DNA of 10,616 nt from Pseudomonadota bacterium. Lineage in GTDB: Bacteria > Pseudomonadota > Alphaproteobacteria > Acetobacterales > Acetobacteraceae. The notes under the pieces are model-generated. The model had not been told where the DNA came from. It ran no database searches and worked only from the letters and a program-made list of their open reading frames with translations. This document shows, in pieces, positions 1-5,935 of the stretch (positions within the stretch are counted from its first letter, which is position 1; each line of letters opens with the position of its first letter). The translations under genes and the position numbers were made by a program. The stretch is taken from contig JAKCCP010000342.1 of the NCBI GenBank assembly GCA_021841985.1, positions 1 to 10,616 on the forward strand. Direction: 5' to 3'.

Positions 1-20
1 GAAACGATCGCCGCGCGCCG

Positions 21-43
21 AGACTCAGTGACCCAAGACTCAG
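21..43. repeat. Short direct repeat AGACTCAG x2
   Basis: The octamer AGACTCAG occurs at 21-28 and again at 36-43. The second copy contains the stop codon of the peptidase gene on the minus strand (TCA at 40-42). It is an exact 15-base-period duplication. It may be chance or the remnant of a small duplication at the gene end, and no function can be assigned. Nothing else is recognised in 1-39. Confidence 0.3.
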
Positions 44-1182
44 CAGAGGGTCGCGAGCAGCCCGGCCATCAATTTCCCGCGTGCGGCCAAACTGTCGATC
101 TCGATATATTCGCCGAGGGTATGGAGCCCGTCCCCGAGCGCGCCGAGCCCGTCGAGCGAGGGAATGCCGAGCGCGCCGGTGAAATTGGCATCCGAGCCGC
201 CGCCGGCGCTCTCATGGCCGATCGAAAAGCCGATCGATCGCGCGATGCCGCGCGCCGTCCGATAGAGGGCGAGGGTCGCGTCATCCGGCTCCCAGACCGG
301 GCGCGTGACGCCGCGTGTCACGGTGAACGTGACGCCATCGGCGCTGTCGGAGAGCGCCAGCATGCGGCCGACCGCGTGGTCCAGATCGGCCTGGCGCTTG
401 GCCATGCTGAGCGCCTCGCCGTGGCAACGGGTCGCGACGCAATTCACCCACTGCCCACCATGGACGACGCCGACACTGAAGGTGCAGTTCTCGTTCGTCA
501 TGCCCTCGATCTCGATGAGCTTCTGCGCCATGCGGCGGATCGCCGAACGCCCCTCGGCGAGCCGCGCGCCGGCATGGCTCGGCCGCCCGACCGCTTCGAG
601 ATGGAACCGCGCGATGGCGTAGCGGCCGGTGACCACGGCGCCATCGCTCCGCCCCGGCTCCGGCACCAGGACGAAGCGGTGACGCGCGGCCTCGGCCTCG
701 ATGAGATCACGGGTACTCGGGCTGCCCACCTCCTCGTCGCTGGTCAGCAGCACGGTGACCGGAAGCGGCGTCGTGACGCCGGCCTTCGCCAAGTGCCGGA
801 GCGCTTCGAGGGCGAGGAAATTGCCGCCCTTCATGTCGAGAATGCCGGGGCCGTAGCAACGCCCGTCGGTTTCGCGCCAGGGCAGGTCGGCGAGGGTTCC
901 GATCGGGTGGACGGTATCGAGATGTCCCATCACCAGGATGCCGGGCTCACCGGCGCGCGGGTGCGGCAGATGGGCGCGGACGCAATCGCCGAACCCCATC
1001 CGTCCCGGGATGCGCTCGATCCTCGCCCCCATCACCGCGAGATCACGGCTCGCGACCGCCATCATGCGATTGACCGCGACGGCATCGAAGGTCGGCGATT
1101 CGCATTCGATCCAGGGCCTGAGACCGGCGAGCATCGCCGCCGTGTCGAAGGGAAGGGTGTTGGGGTCCAGGGTGCTGCTCAT
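40..1182 (-). CDS. M20 family metallopeptidase (carboxypeptidase G2 / glutamate carboxypeptidase-like)
   Basis: Encodes 380 residues of a two-zinc M20 peptidase, a family that removes C-terminal amino acids (often glutamate) or deacylates amino-acid conjugates. The whole metal-site set is visible: H87 and D89 in GHLDTVHP, D116 in GPGILDMKGG, the E150-E151 pair in TSDEEVGS (general base plus ligand), E175 in VPEPG, and H354 in DGLHTLGE. The lid/dimerisation domain follows the catalytic half, with GRPSHAG near 199-205, and the sequence returns to the catalytic domain near HESAGGGSDAN (323-332). Length is normal for the family. No signal peptide is seen, so it is probably cytoplasmic. The start is the ATG at 1182-1180, with GAGGA four bases upstream. 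It begins 12 bases after the stop of the upstream oxidoreductase gene, so the two are probably co-transcribed. The usual A-x-x-D-x-R signature near residues 254-262 is not evident (GEALSMAKR instead). The substrate cannot be told from sequence; acylase or desuccinylase activity is possible. Confidence 0.9.
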   Translation of the reverse strand: MSSTLDPNTLPFDTAAMLAGLRPWIECESPTFDAVAVNRMMAVASRDLAVMGARIERIPGRMGFGDCVRAHLPHPRAGEPGILVMGHLDTVHPIGTLADLPWRETDGRCYGPGILDMKGGNFLALEALRHLAKAGVTTPLPVTVLLTSDEEVGSPSTRDLIEAEAARHRFVLVPEPGRSDGAVVTGRYAIARFHLEAVGRPSHAGARLAEGRSAIRRMAQKLIEIEGMTNENCTFSVGVVHGGQWVNCVATRCHGEALSMAKRQADLDHAVGRMLALSDSADGVTFTVTRGVTRPVWEPDDATLALYRTARGIARSIGFSIGHESAGGGSDANFTGALGIPSLDGLGALGDGLHTLGEYIEIDSLAARGKLMAGLLATLC

Positions 1183-1194
1183 GCTGTCCTCACC

Positions 1195-2193
1195 TCATTT
1201 CCGCACATCGACGACGCTGCGCCCACGCACCCGCCCGGCGAGGATCGCCTCGGCGCGGGCGGGGAGATCGCCAAGGCCGATCTCTTCGGTCACCGCAGCC
1301 AGATCCGCCGCCGTCAGTTCTCGCGCCAGCCGTCGCCAGGCTTCCTCGCGCGGCGCGGGTGGGCATTGCACGGAATCGATCCCGAGCAGGGCCGCGCCGC
1401 GCAGAATGAAGGGGAACACGCTGGTCGGCAGATCGGCGCCGCCGGCCAGGCCGCACGCGGCAACCGCGCCGCCATAGGCGGTCGCCGCCAGCACATTGGC
1501 GAGGATCGTGCCGCCGACGGTATCGACCGCGCCCTGCCAGCGCTCGGCCTGGAGCGGCTTGCCCGGCGCCTGATAGGCGGCACGTTCGAGGATCGCGATA
1601 GCGCCCTGCCCTTCCAGGAACGCCCGCTCGGTGGCCCGCCCGGTCAGCGCCGTGACCTGATAGCCGAGCCGCGAGAGCAGCCGCACCGCGATGCTGCCAA
1701 CCCCGCCCGCCGCCCCGGTCACCAGGACATTGCCGCCCTTGGCGATGCCGTGGCGCTCCAGCGCCATGACGGCGAGCATCGCCGTGAACCCGGCGGTGCC
1801 GATCGCCATCGCTCGCCGGCAATCGAGGCCCTCGGGCAGCTTGACCAGCCACTCGCCCTTGACCCGGGCGCGTTCGGCAAACCCGCCGGACCAGTTCTCG
1901 CCGACCCCGAAGCCGGTCAGCACGACACGCTCGCCGGGCCGGAAGCGCGGGTTTTCGGAGCCGGCGACGGTGCCCGCGAAATCGATCCCGGGGATGATCG
2001 GATAGTGGCGCAGAATGCGGTTCCGCCCGGCGAGCGCGAGCCCGTCCTTGTAGTTGAAGGACGAGTATTCGACATCGACGGTGACGTCCGCCGCCGGCAG
2101 ATCGGCGTCGGTCAGGGTTTCGAGGGCGAGCGTCTGCTGCCCGCCTTCCTCACGCGCGACCAGGGCGCGAAAGCCGCTCTTGCTCATGCTCAT
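1195..2193 (-). CDS. acuI: YhdH/AcuI-family NADPH-dependent oxidoreductase (acryloyl-CoA reductase-like, MDR superfamily)
   Basis: Encodes 332 residues of a medium-chain dehydrogenase/reductase of the YhdH/AcuI group. Characterised members reduce acryloyl-CoA to propionyl-CoA with NADPH, which also detoxifies acrylate. The N-terminal GroES-like domain carries the group signature YSSFNYKDGLAL (43-54), then PGIDFAGTV (68-76) and VVLTGFGVGENWSGGFAE (90-107). The nucleotide-binding loop is VTGAAGGVGSIA (158-169) and the dimer segment has VDTVGG (223-228). No zinc-ligand cysteines are seen, as expected for this zinc-free branch. The frame is open upstream to 2280, but I chose the ATG at 2193-2191 because AGGAGA lies seven bases before it (2206-2201) and family members start here; an ATG two codons later (2187) is the alternative. 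It is first in an operon with the M20 peptidase. The YhdH/AcuI family assignment is firm; the physiological substrate is inferred. Confidence 0.9.
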   Translation of the reverse strand: MSMSKSGFRALVAREEGGQQTLALETLTDADLPAADVTVDVEYSSFNYKDGLALAGRNRILRHYPIIPGIDFAGTVAGSENPRFRPGERVVLTGFGVGENWSGGFAERARVKGEWLVKLPEGLDCRRAMAIGTAGFTAMLAVMALERHGIAKGGNVLVTGAAGGVGSIAVRLLSRLGYQVTALTGRATERAFLEGQGAIAILERAAYQAPGKPLQAERWQGAVDTVGGTILANVLAATAYGGAVAACGLAGGADLPTSVFPFILRGAALLGIDSVQCPPAPREEAWRRLARELTAADLAAVTEEIGLGDLPARAEAILAGRVRGRSVVDVRK

Positions 2194-2200
2194 CCTCGGT

Positions 2201-2206
2201 TCTCCT
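2201..2206 (-). promoter_or_regulatory. Ribosome binding site of the YhdH/AcuI-like gene
   Basis: On the minus strand AGGAGA lies seven bases before the ATG at 2193. This favours that start over the in-frame upstream start at 2280, which would place the promoter elements inside the coding region. Confidence 0.7.
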
Positions 2207-2251
2207 GGCCGCCGTTTCTCGCCATCGGGGTCTCGCCGGCCGGCGGCGGTG

Positions 2252-2280
2252 AGTATCCGGCCTCGCGCCGGGCGAGGCAA
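2252..2280 (-). promoter_or_regulatory. Predicted promoter of the oxidoreductase-peptidase operon
   Basis: On the minus strand a -35-like TTGCCT (2280-2275) is separated by exactly 17 bases from a -10-like GATACT (2257-2252). Transcription would start near 2245, giving a leader of about 50 bases before the ATG at 2193. The spacer contains a 6-bp inverted repeat (CCTCGC/GCGAGG, 2261-2277). It faces away from the SRP RNA promoter 30 bases further on, which has the same TTGCC-N17-GATA pattern. Prediction by eye only. Confidence 0.5.
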
Positions 2281-2299
2281 GGCGGCGCTGCCTGCCGCC
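2281..2299. repeat. Inverted repeat between the two divergent -35 elements
   Basis: GGCGGC (2281-2286) and GCCGCC (2294-2299) form a 6-bp dyad around a 7-base centre, exactly between the two divergent -35 boxes (2275-2280 and 2311-2316). Its placement would suit a regulator site, but GC-rich dyads are common by chance here. Confidence 0.25.
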
Positions 2300-2310
2300 C
2301 CCCGAAGCCC

Positions 2311-2339
2311 TTGCCGCGGCGGCGACGCTGGGCGATAAG
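2311..2339 (+). promoter_or_regulatory. Predicted promoter of the SRP RNA (and probably dnaX)
   Basis: TTGCCG (2311-2316), a 17-base spacer and GATAAG (2334-2339) form a sigma-70-type promoter. The expected start, about seven bases downstream, falls on the run GGG at 2346-2348, which is also the first paired base of the SRP RNA terminal helix. That agreement between promoter and RNA end supports both calls. Confidence 0.55.
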
Positions 2340-2345
2340 GGTGCC

Positions 2346-2444
2346 GGGAGGTCGGCGGCGGACGGGCGCCTCGCCAACCCGGTCAGGTCCGGAAGGAAGC
2401 AGCCGCAACGAGTTTCCGCTTGGGTCGTTGGTCCGGCCTCCCAC
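2346..2444 (+). ncRNA. ffs: Small signal recognition particle RNA (4.5S-type)
   Basis: The near-invariant SRP core is present at 2381-2404: GGTCAGGTCC, then the GGAA tetraloop (2391-2394), then GGAAGCAGCC. This is the Ffh M-domain binding hairpin. The ends form a 10-bp terminal helix, 2346-2355 with 2433-2442, with a single G-U pair. The result is an RNA of about 99 bases, the usual size of the small bacterial SRP RNA, which lacks the Alu domain. The RNA works with Ffh and FtsY to target nascent membrane and secretory proteins to the inner membrane. Placement just upstream of dnaX is a known conserved arrangement in alphaproteobacteria. No terminator is evident before dnaX, so the RNA may be processed from a longer transcript. 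Exact ends are uncertain by a few bases. Confidence 0.93.
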
Positions 2445-2451
2445 CCCGAAA

Positions 2452-2478
2452 CCCTGTCAGGGAAGCCGCCGCGGCGGC
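2452..2478 (+). other. dnaX leader with two perfect dyads
   Basis: Between the SRP RNA and the dnaX ATG there are about 50 bases. They hold CCCTGTCAGGG (2452-2462) and the 14-base perfect palindrome GCCGCCGCGGCGGC (2465-2478). No Shine-Dalgarno sequence is visible before the ATG at 2495, and no T-run follows either dyad, so this does not look like an intrinsic terminator. It may be an mRNA structure or an RNA processing site; the function is unknown. Confidence 0.3.
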
Positions 2479-2494
2479 TCGGTCCGCCCCGCGC

Positions 2495-4333
2495 ATGTCC
2501 GGCCTGTTCGACCCCTCCCCCCCGCCCGCGTCGCCGACCCCGCCGGGGCCGGGGCTGTTCGGCGATGCGCCACCGCCCGTGGACACCGCGGCCGCCGCCT
2601 ATCGGGTGCTCGCGCGCAAATACCGCCCGACGCTCTTTGAGGATCTGATCGGCCAGGAAACCATGGTCCGGGTGTTGCGCAATGCGTTCGCGCAAAACCG
2701 CGTCGCCCATGCCTTCATGCTGACCGGCGTGCGTGGTGTGGGCAAGACCACGACCGCCCGCATCATCGCCCGCGCCCTCAACTGCACCGGCCCCGACGGC
2801 AAAGGCGGCCCGACCGCGACGCCGTGCGGCGCATGCGCCGATTGCCGCGCCATTCTCGCCGACCGCCATCCCGATGTCATGGAAATGGACGCGGCCTCGC
2901 GCACCGGCGTCGATGACGTGCGCGAGATCATCGAGGCGACGCGGTTTCGCCCGCTCCAGGCGCGCACCAAGGTGTTCGTCATCGACGAAGTCCACATGCT
3001 GTCGCGCAACGCCTTCAACGCGCTCCTCAAAACCCTGGAGGAGCCGCCGCCGCACGTGAAATTCATCTTCGCCACCACCGAATTGCGCAAGGTGCCGATC
3101 ACCGTGCTGTCGCGCTGTCAGCGCTTCGATCTCCGGCGCGTTGCGGCCGCCGATCTCGCGGCGCATTTTGCGCGCATCATTGGGCTGGAGGGCTTCACCG
3201 CCGAGCCCGAGGCGCTGGCACTGATCGCCCGCGCCGCCGAGGGCTCGGTGCGTGACGGGCTTTCGCTCCTCGACCAGGCGATCGCCGAGGCCCCGGCCGG
3301 CGGGCGGGTCAGCGCCGCCAGTGTCGCCGAAATGCTGGGGCTCGCCGATCGCGAGATGGTGTTCGATCTCATCGAGGCGGTGCTCGCCGGGCGGGTTCCC
3401 GAGATGCTGGCGATCACCGCCCGGGCCCATGAATTCGGCGCCGATTTCGCGACGCTCTTGCAGGATCTGCTGGCCCTCGTCCATACGCTGAGCCGGCTCA
3501 AGACGATCCCGGAATTGCGTGCGAGCAGCGAATTCACCGAGGCCGAGCGGGTGCGTGGCGCGGCCCTCGCGGTGCGCGTTGCGATCCCGGTGCTGGCGCG
3601 CGCCTGGCAGATGCTGCTCAAGGGTCTCGCCGAGGTCGAACAAGCGCCGGACGCGCGGGCGGCGGCGGAGATGGTGCTGATCCGCCTCTGCCATGTCGCC
3701 GATCTGCCGCCGCCGGGGGAAATTCTGCAACGCCTGGCCACCGCGCCCGCCGCCGCCCCGCCCGCCCCGTCATTCCCGCCATCGCCCTCCGGCGGCGATG
3801 GCGCCCGCGCCGTCATCGGCGGCGGCACGGTTTCGGCGCCGCTGCCGGGAAGCTTTCGCGAGGCGGTGGCGTTGGTCGCGGCGGCGCGCGAGGCAACCCT
3901 CCATGCCCATCTGCTGCACGGCGTCCATCTCGTGCGCTATGCGCCGCCGGTGATCGAGCTTCGCCCCGAGGCCGATCTCCCGCGCGACCTCGCCGCCCGC
4001 TTCGCCGCCGTGCTCGCCGAGGCCAGCGGCCGGCGCTGGACGATCGCGCTCGCGACGGCCGCGGGCGAGCCGACGCTCGCCGAACAGGGGCGGGCCGCGG
4101 ATGCGGCGCGGCGCGAGGCAGCAATCCGCCATCCCCTGATCCAGGCGATCATGGCGGCGTTTCCCGGCGCCCGCATGGAGGCGGTGCATACCGCCGGTCT
4201 CGACGCCTACGGCCTGCCGGCCATCGGCGGCGGGGAAGCCAGGCCAGTTTTTGATCCCGATGACCCGGGTTTCGACCCCGCCAACCCCGCCGGCGATGAC
4301 GCCGCGGGTTTCCCCGAGGAGTTCGACGCATGA
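2495..4333 (+). CDS. dnaX: DNA polymerase III subunit tau (clamp loader ATPase)
   Basis: Encodes 612 residues of the clamp-loader motor subunit, which loads the beta clamp and links polymerase cores to the helicase. After a Pro-rich N-terminal extension of about 35 residues comes the family start [10 protein letters not shown] (36-45). Then come Walker [10 protein letters not shown] (78-86), zinc-module cysteines C97, C111, C114 and C117, Walker [10 protein letters not shown] (160-168), sensor 1 ATT (193-195), the arginine-finger motif SRC (206-208) and sensor 2 GSVRD (250-254). The clamp-loader collar domain follows to about 400, then a Pro/Ala/Gly linker (about 405-450) and a tau-type C-terminal domain (about 452-565). 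I start at the ATG at 2495 (MSGLFD); the open frame reaches back to 2420 but that would enter the SRP RNA. No A-AAA-AAG slippery site was seen, so a separate gamma form by frameshifting is not supported. The stop overlaps the ybaB start. Confidence 0.96.
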   Translation: MSGLFDPSPPPASPTPPGPGLFGDAPPPVDTAAAAYRVLARKYRPTLFEDLIGQETMVRVLRNAFAQNRVAHAFMLTGVRGVGKTTTARIIARALNCTGPDGKGGPTATPCGACADCRAILADRHPDVMEMDAASRTGVDDVREIIEATRFRPLQARTKVFVIDEVHMLSRNAFNALLKTLEEPPPHVKFIFATTELRKVPITVLSRCQRFDLRRVAAADLAAHFARIIGLEGFTAEPEALALIARAAEGSVRDGLSLLDQAIAEAPAGGRVSAASVAEMLGLADREMVFDLIEAVLAGRVPEMLAITARAHEFGADFATLLQDLLALVHTLSRLKTIPELRASSEFTEAERVRGAALAVRVAIPVLARAWQMLLKGLAEVEQAPDARAAAEMVLIRLCHVADLPPPGEILQRLATAPAAAPPAPSFPPSPSGGDGARAVIGGGTVSAPLPGSFREAVALVAAAREATLHAHLLHGVHLVRYAPPVIELRPEADLPRDLAARFAAVLAEASGRRWTIALATAAGEPTLAEQGRAADAARREAAIRHPLIQAIMAAFPGARMEAVHTAGLDAYGLPAIGGGEARPVFDPDDPGFDPANPAGDDAAGFPEEFDA

Positions 4334-4653
4334 AAAATCTCGCCGGCCTGATGAAACAGGCCTCGCAAATGCAGCAGAAAATGCAGGAAATGCAGGCAAG
4401 GCTGGAGGGGATGGAAATCGAGGGCGAATCCGGGGCCGGCATGGTGCGCGTAACCCTCACCGGCAAAGGCGAGATGAAACGCATCAAAATCGACCCCAAA
4501 CTCGCCGACCCCGCCGAGATGGAGGTTCTGGAGGATCTCATCATCGCCGCCCACGCCGATGCCAAACGCCGGCTGGAAAGCGTCACCGCCGGCGAGATGC
4601 AAGCGCTGACCGGCGGCATCAACCTGCCGCCGGGGATGACGCTGCCGTTCTAA
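4330..4653 (+). CDS. ybaB: YbaB/EbfC family nucleoid-associated protein
   Basis: Encodes 107 residues, the normal length for this small dimeric DNA-binding family. It opens with a Met/Gln-rich amphipathic helix ([20 protein letters not shown], 1-20) that forms the tweezer-like arm of the dimer. A central beta region follows ([17 protein letters not shown], about 39-55), then [15 protein letters not shown] (67-81) and a C-terminal GGINLPPGM. Family members bind DNA broadly, and the gene sits between dnaX and recR in many bacteria. The ATG overlaps the dnaX stop (ATGA, 4330-4333). GAGGAG at 4316-4321, eight bases upstream within dnaX, is a good ribosome binding site, so translation is probably coupled to dnaX. 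An A/T-rich inverted-repeat element follows the stop. Confidence 0.96.
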   Translation: MKNLAGLMKQASQMQQKMQEMQARLEGMEIEGESGAGMVRVTLTGKGEMKRIKIDPKLADPAEMEVLEDLIIAAHADAKRRLESVTAGEMQALTGGINLPPGMTLPF

Positions 4654-4673
4654 AAAGAAAAAACAGAAAAAAT

Positions 4674-4696
4674 GTTCTTTTTTGAAAAAAAAGAAC
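4674..4696 (-). terminator. Hairpin with minus-strand T-run
   Basis: GTTCTTTTTT (4674-4683) pairs perfectly over 10 bp with AAAAAAGAAC (4687-4696) around a GAA loop. Read on the minus strand the stem is followed by a long T-rich stretch (complement of 4652-4672), which resembles an intrinsic terminator. On the plus strand it is followed by an A-run and then CTTTT, a poorer fit. The stem is mostly A-T, so its strength is doubtful. No minus-strand gene ends here, so a role as part of the repeat element is equally likely. Confidence 0.35.
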
Positions 4697-4716
4697 CAAA
4701 AAACTTTTATCCGCTG

Positions 4717-4737
4717 GGCAGTGCCTTCGGCACTGCC
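4717..4737 (+). other. GC-rich 9-bp hairpin, core of the fold-back element
   Basis: GGCAGTGCC (4717-4725) and GGCACTGCC (4729-4737) form a perfect 9-bp stem around a TTC triloop. There is no T-run after it, so it is not an intrinsic terminator by itself. It lies in the middle of the A/T-rich inverted repeat and would cap the large stem formed by the outer arms. Confidence 0.6.
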
Positions 4738-4768
4738 GCGCCGAGGAAATGGGGAGAAAGTCTTCTTG

Positions 4769-4799
4769 CTTCTTTTTCTTCAGAAAAAGAAGATTTTCT
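4769..4799 (+). terminator. Possible intrinsic terminator or attenuator upstream of recR
   Basis: CTTCTTTTTC (4769-4778) pairs over 10 bp with GAAAAAGAAG (4783-4792) around a TTCA loop, and ATTTTCTT follows directly. This is the geometry of a Rho-independent terminator on the plus strand, but only four of the ten stem pairs are G-C or lie next to one, so termination may be partial. If active it would reduce transcription from dnaX-ybaB into recR. No convincing recR promoter was found between this hairpin and the recR start. Confidence 0.4.
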
Positions 4800-4812
4800 T
4801 CCAATATTTTCT

Positions 4813-4816
4813 GGAG
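4813..4816 (+). promoter_or_regulatory. Ribosome binding site that sets the recR start
   Basis: GGAG at 4813-4816 lies seven bases before the TTG at 4824. No ATG or GTG is available at the position where RecR proteins begin. The nearest in-frame ATG (4749) would add 25 residues read from the A/T-rich inverted repeat (SSCFFFFRKRR). Confidence 0.65.
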
Positions 4817-4823
4817 TCTGACC

Positions 4824-5426
4824 TTGGGTGGGCCGGAAATCGCGCGGCTGATCGCGCTGCTCGGGCGGCTTCCCGGGCTTGGCCCGCGCAGCGCGCGGCG
4901 GGCGGCGCTGTGGCTCTTGCGCGAGCCGGAGGCGCGTCTCGCGCCGCTTGCCACCGCGCTCGCCGCCGCCGGCGCCGCGATCCGGCAATGCCGGGCGTGC
5001 GGCAATCTCGACAGTGTCGATCCCTGCGCGATCTGCGCCGATCCCGGGCGGGAGGCGGGCCTCGTCTGCGTCGTGGACGGGGTGGGCGATCTCTGGGCGA
5101 TGGAACGGGGCGGGCTTTTTCGCGGGCGCTATCACGTGCTGGGTGGGTTGCTTTCGGCGCTCGGCGGCGTCGGGCCGGAGGATTTGAACCTCGCGCCGCT
5201 GCTCGCGCGCCTCGAGGCTGGCGGGGTGCGGGAGGTCATTCTCGCCTTGCCGGCGACGGTGGAGGGCGCGACCACCATGCATTGGCTCGCCGACCGGCTG
5301 CGCCCGAGCGGGGTTGCCGTCAGCCGCCTCGCCCAAGGCGTGCCGATGGGCGGCACGCTGGAGACGCTCGACGAGGGCACGCTGGCGCAGGCCCTTCGCG
5401 CCCGGCGCTACGAGGAGGCGCCGTGA
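4824..5426 (+). CDS. recR: Recombination mediator RecR
   Basis: Encodes 200 residues, the typical RecR length, when started at the TTG at 4824. RecR works with RecF and RecO to load RecA on SSB-coated gapped DNA, acting as a ring clamp on DNA. Visible in order: helix-hairpin-helix LPGLGPRSARR (16-26); a four-cysteine zinc finger C56, C59, C68, C71; a Toprim domain starting GLVCVVDGVGDLWAMERGG (79-97), where the usual first acidic residue is D85 rather than Glu, and continuing through GRYHVLGG and ATVEGATT; and the C-terminal RLAQGVPMGGTLETLDEGTL segment. The frame is open to an ATG at 4749, but those 25 extra residues come from the repeat element and are not RecR-like. The stop is followed by a one-base overlap with the next gene. 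The start codon choice is an inference; the identity is firm. Confidence 0.95.
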   Translation: MGGPEIARLIALLGRLPGLGPRSARRAALWLLREPEARLAPLATALAAAGAAIRQCRACGNLDSVDPCAICADPGREAGLVCVVDGVGDLWAMERGGLFRGRYHVLGGLLSALGGVGPEDLNLAPLLARLEAGGVREVILALPATVEGATTMHWLADRLRPSGVAVSRLAQGVPMGGTLETLDEGTLAQALRARRYEEAP

Positions 5427-5935
5427 TGGCGGGGACGGACGGCATCGCGACGGTCCGCCCTGATGGCGTGTTCCTGCTCGCGGGGGAGAGATATCGCGCC
5501 GCACTCGGGCGCGCCGGCGTGCGGGCCGAGAAAAGCGAGGGCGATGGCGCGACGCCGGTTGGATTGCTGGCGCTCCGCCGCGTGCTCTACCGCGCCGATC
5601 GCGTCGCGATCCCGCGCGTCGCGGTCCCGCGCGAGCCGATCGCCCCCGCGGATGGCTGGTGCGACGATCCCGCCGACCCCGCCTATAACCGCATGATCCG
5701 CCTGCCCCATCCCGCAAGCCACGAGGAATTGTGGCGGCGGGATGGGCTCTATGACATCATCGGTGTGCTCGGCTGGAACGATGATCCACCGCGCCCGGGA
5801 CGCGGCTCGGCGATTTTCCTCCATGTCGCAACAGTGGATTTCGCGCCGACCGCCGGCTGCATCGCGCTCGCTTTGCCGGATTTGCGCGCAGTCCTCGCCG
5901 CCGGACTCAGCTTCGTCGAGGTTTTGCCGGGCTGA
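5426..5935 (+). CDS. L,D-transpeptidase (YkuD-fold) family protein
   Basis: Encodes 169 residues of the L,D-transpeptidase catalytic fold, whose members cross-link or trim peptidoglycan stem peptides through a catalytic Cys. The N-terminal part has the group motif KSEGDGATPVG (36-46) and YRADRV (55-60). The active-site region is H133 in FLHVATVDF followed by PTAGCIAL with C145. No signal peptide or membrane segment is visible, which is odd for an enzyme of a periplasmic substrate but usual in this short cytosolic-looking group, so its target is uncertain. The ATG at 5426 shares one base with the recR stop (TGATG), and GAGGAGG (5412-5418) lies seven bases upstream. A GTG one codon earlier (5423) is an alternative. 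It is translationally coupled to recR. Its last 187 bases overlap the convergent Hint-protein gene. Confidence 0.9.
   Translation: MAGTDGIATVRPDGVFLLAGERYRAALGRAGVRAEKSEGDGATPVGLLALRRVLYRADRVAIPRVAVPREPIAPADGWCDDPADPAYNRMIRLPHPASHEELWRRDGLYDIIGVLGWNDDPPRPGRGSAIFLHVATVDFAPTAGCIALALPDLRAVLAAGLSFVEVLPG
5749..5925 (-). other. Non-family C-terminal tail of the Hint protein, antisense to the transpeptidase gene
   Basis: The last 58 residues (1562-1619, starting KTSTKLSP) are basic, low in hydrophobics and read entirely from the opposite strand of the transpeptidase gene. They follow CAPLCRSG...RLARRAL (1534-1556), the kind of segment that normally ends these Hint proteins. The tail is probably a read-on into the neighbouring gene after loss of the original stop, not a functional domain. 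Confidence 0.55.

Larger units (their letters stand above)
4654..4823. repeat. A/T-rich compound inverted-repeat (fold-back) element between ybaB and recR
   Basis: This 170-base spacer differs sharply from its surroundings: long A- and T-runs in a GC-rich genome. It holds nested symmetry. An imperfect inverted repeat of about 25 bases has its left arm at 4683-4707 (TGAAAAAAAAGAACC then A-rich then CTTT) and its right arm at 4757-4782, whose complement reads TGAAGAAAAAGAAGC and so on to CTTT. Between them sits a GC-rich hairpin (4717-4737). Each outer arm also forms its own hairpin (4674-4696 and 4769-4792). No ORF of its own is credible. It looks like an interspersed fold-back element or a transcription attenuator dropped into the operon. 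From memory, similar A/T-rich hairpins are frequent between genes of acetic acid bacteria, but I could not check this. Confidence 0.65.

Noticed and set aside
2194..2280. Longer reductase start at 2280 (29 extra residues)
   Set aside because: The extra residues are not family-like and cover the predicted -10 element. The ATG at 2193 has a good AGGAGA.
2420..2494. Upstream start for dnaX at 2420
   Set aside because: It would place 25 codons within and just after the SRP RNA. Family homology starts only near residue 36 of the shorter form, and ATG 2495 is adequate.
28..2640. 870-residue plus-strand open frame opposite the peptidase and reductase genes
   Set aside because: It runs antisense through two well-recognised enzymes and across the SRP RNA. 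It is rich in Arg, Ala, Gly, His and Asp and has no recognisable domain, typical of a shadow frame in GC-rich DNA.
2150..3730. 526-residue minus-strand open frame covering the SRP RNA and dnaX
   Set aside because: It is antisense to the complete DnaX ATPase domain and the SRP RNA, and has Arg/His/Gly-rich shadow composition.
2495..4333. Programmed frameshift in dnaX giving a gamma subunit
   Set aside because: No A-rich slippery heptamer of the E. coli type was found, and the tau C-terminal domain follows in frame.
4682..5425. Upstream part of the plus-strand frame leading into the transpeptidase
   Set aside because: It overlaps recR in another frame and starts inside the A/T-rich repeat. 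The L,D-transpeptidase homology begins only after 5426.
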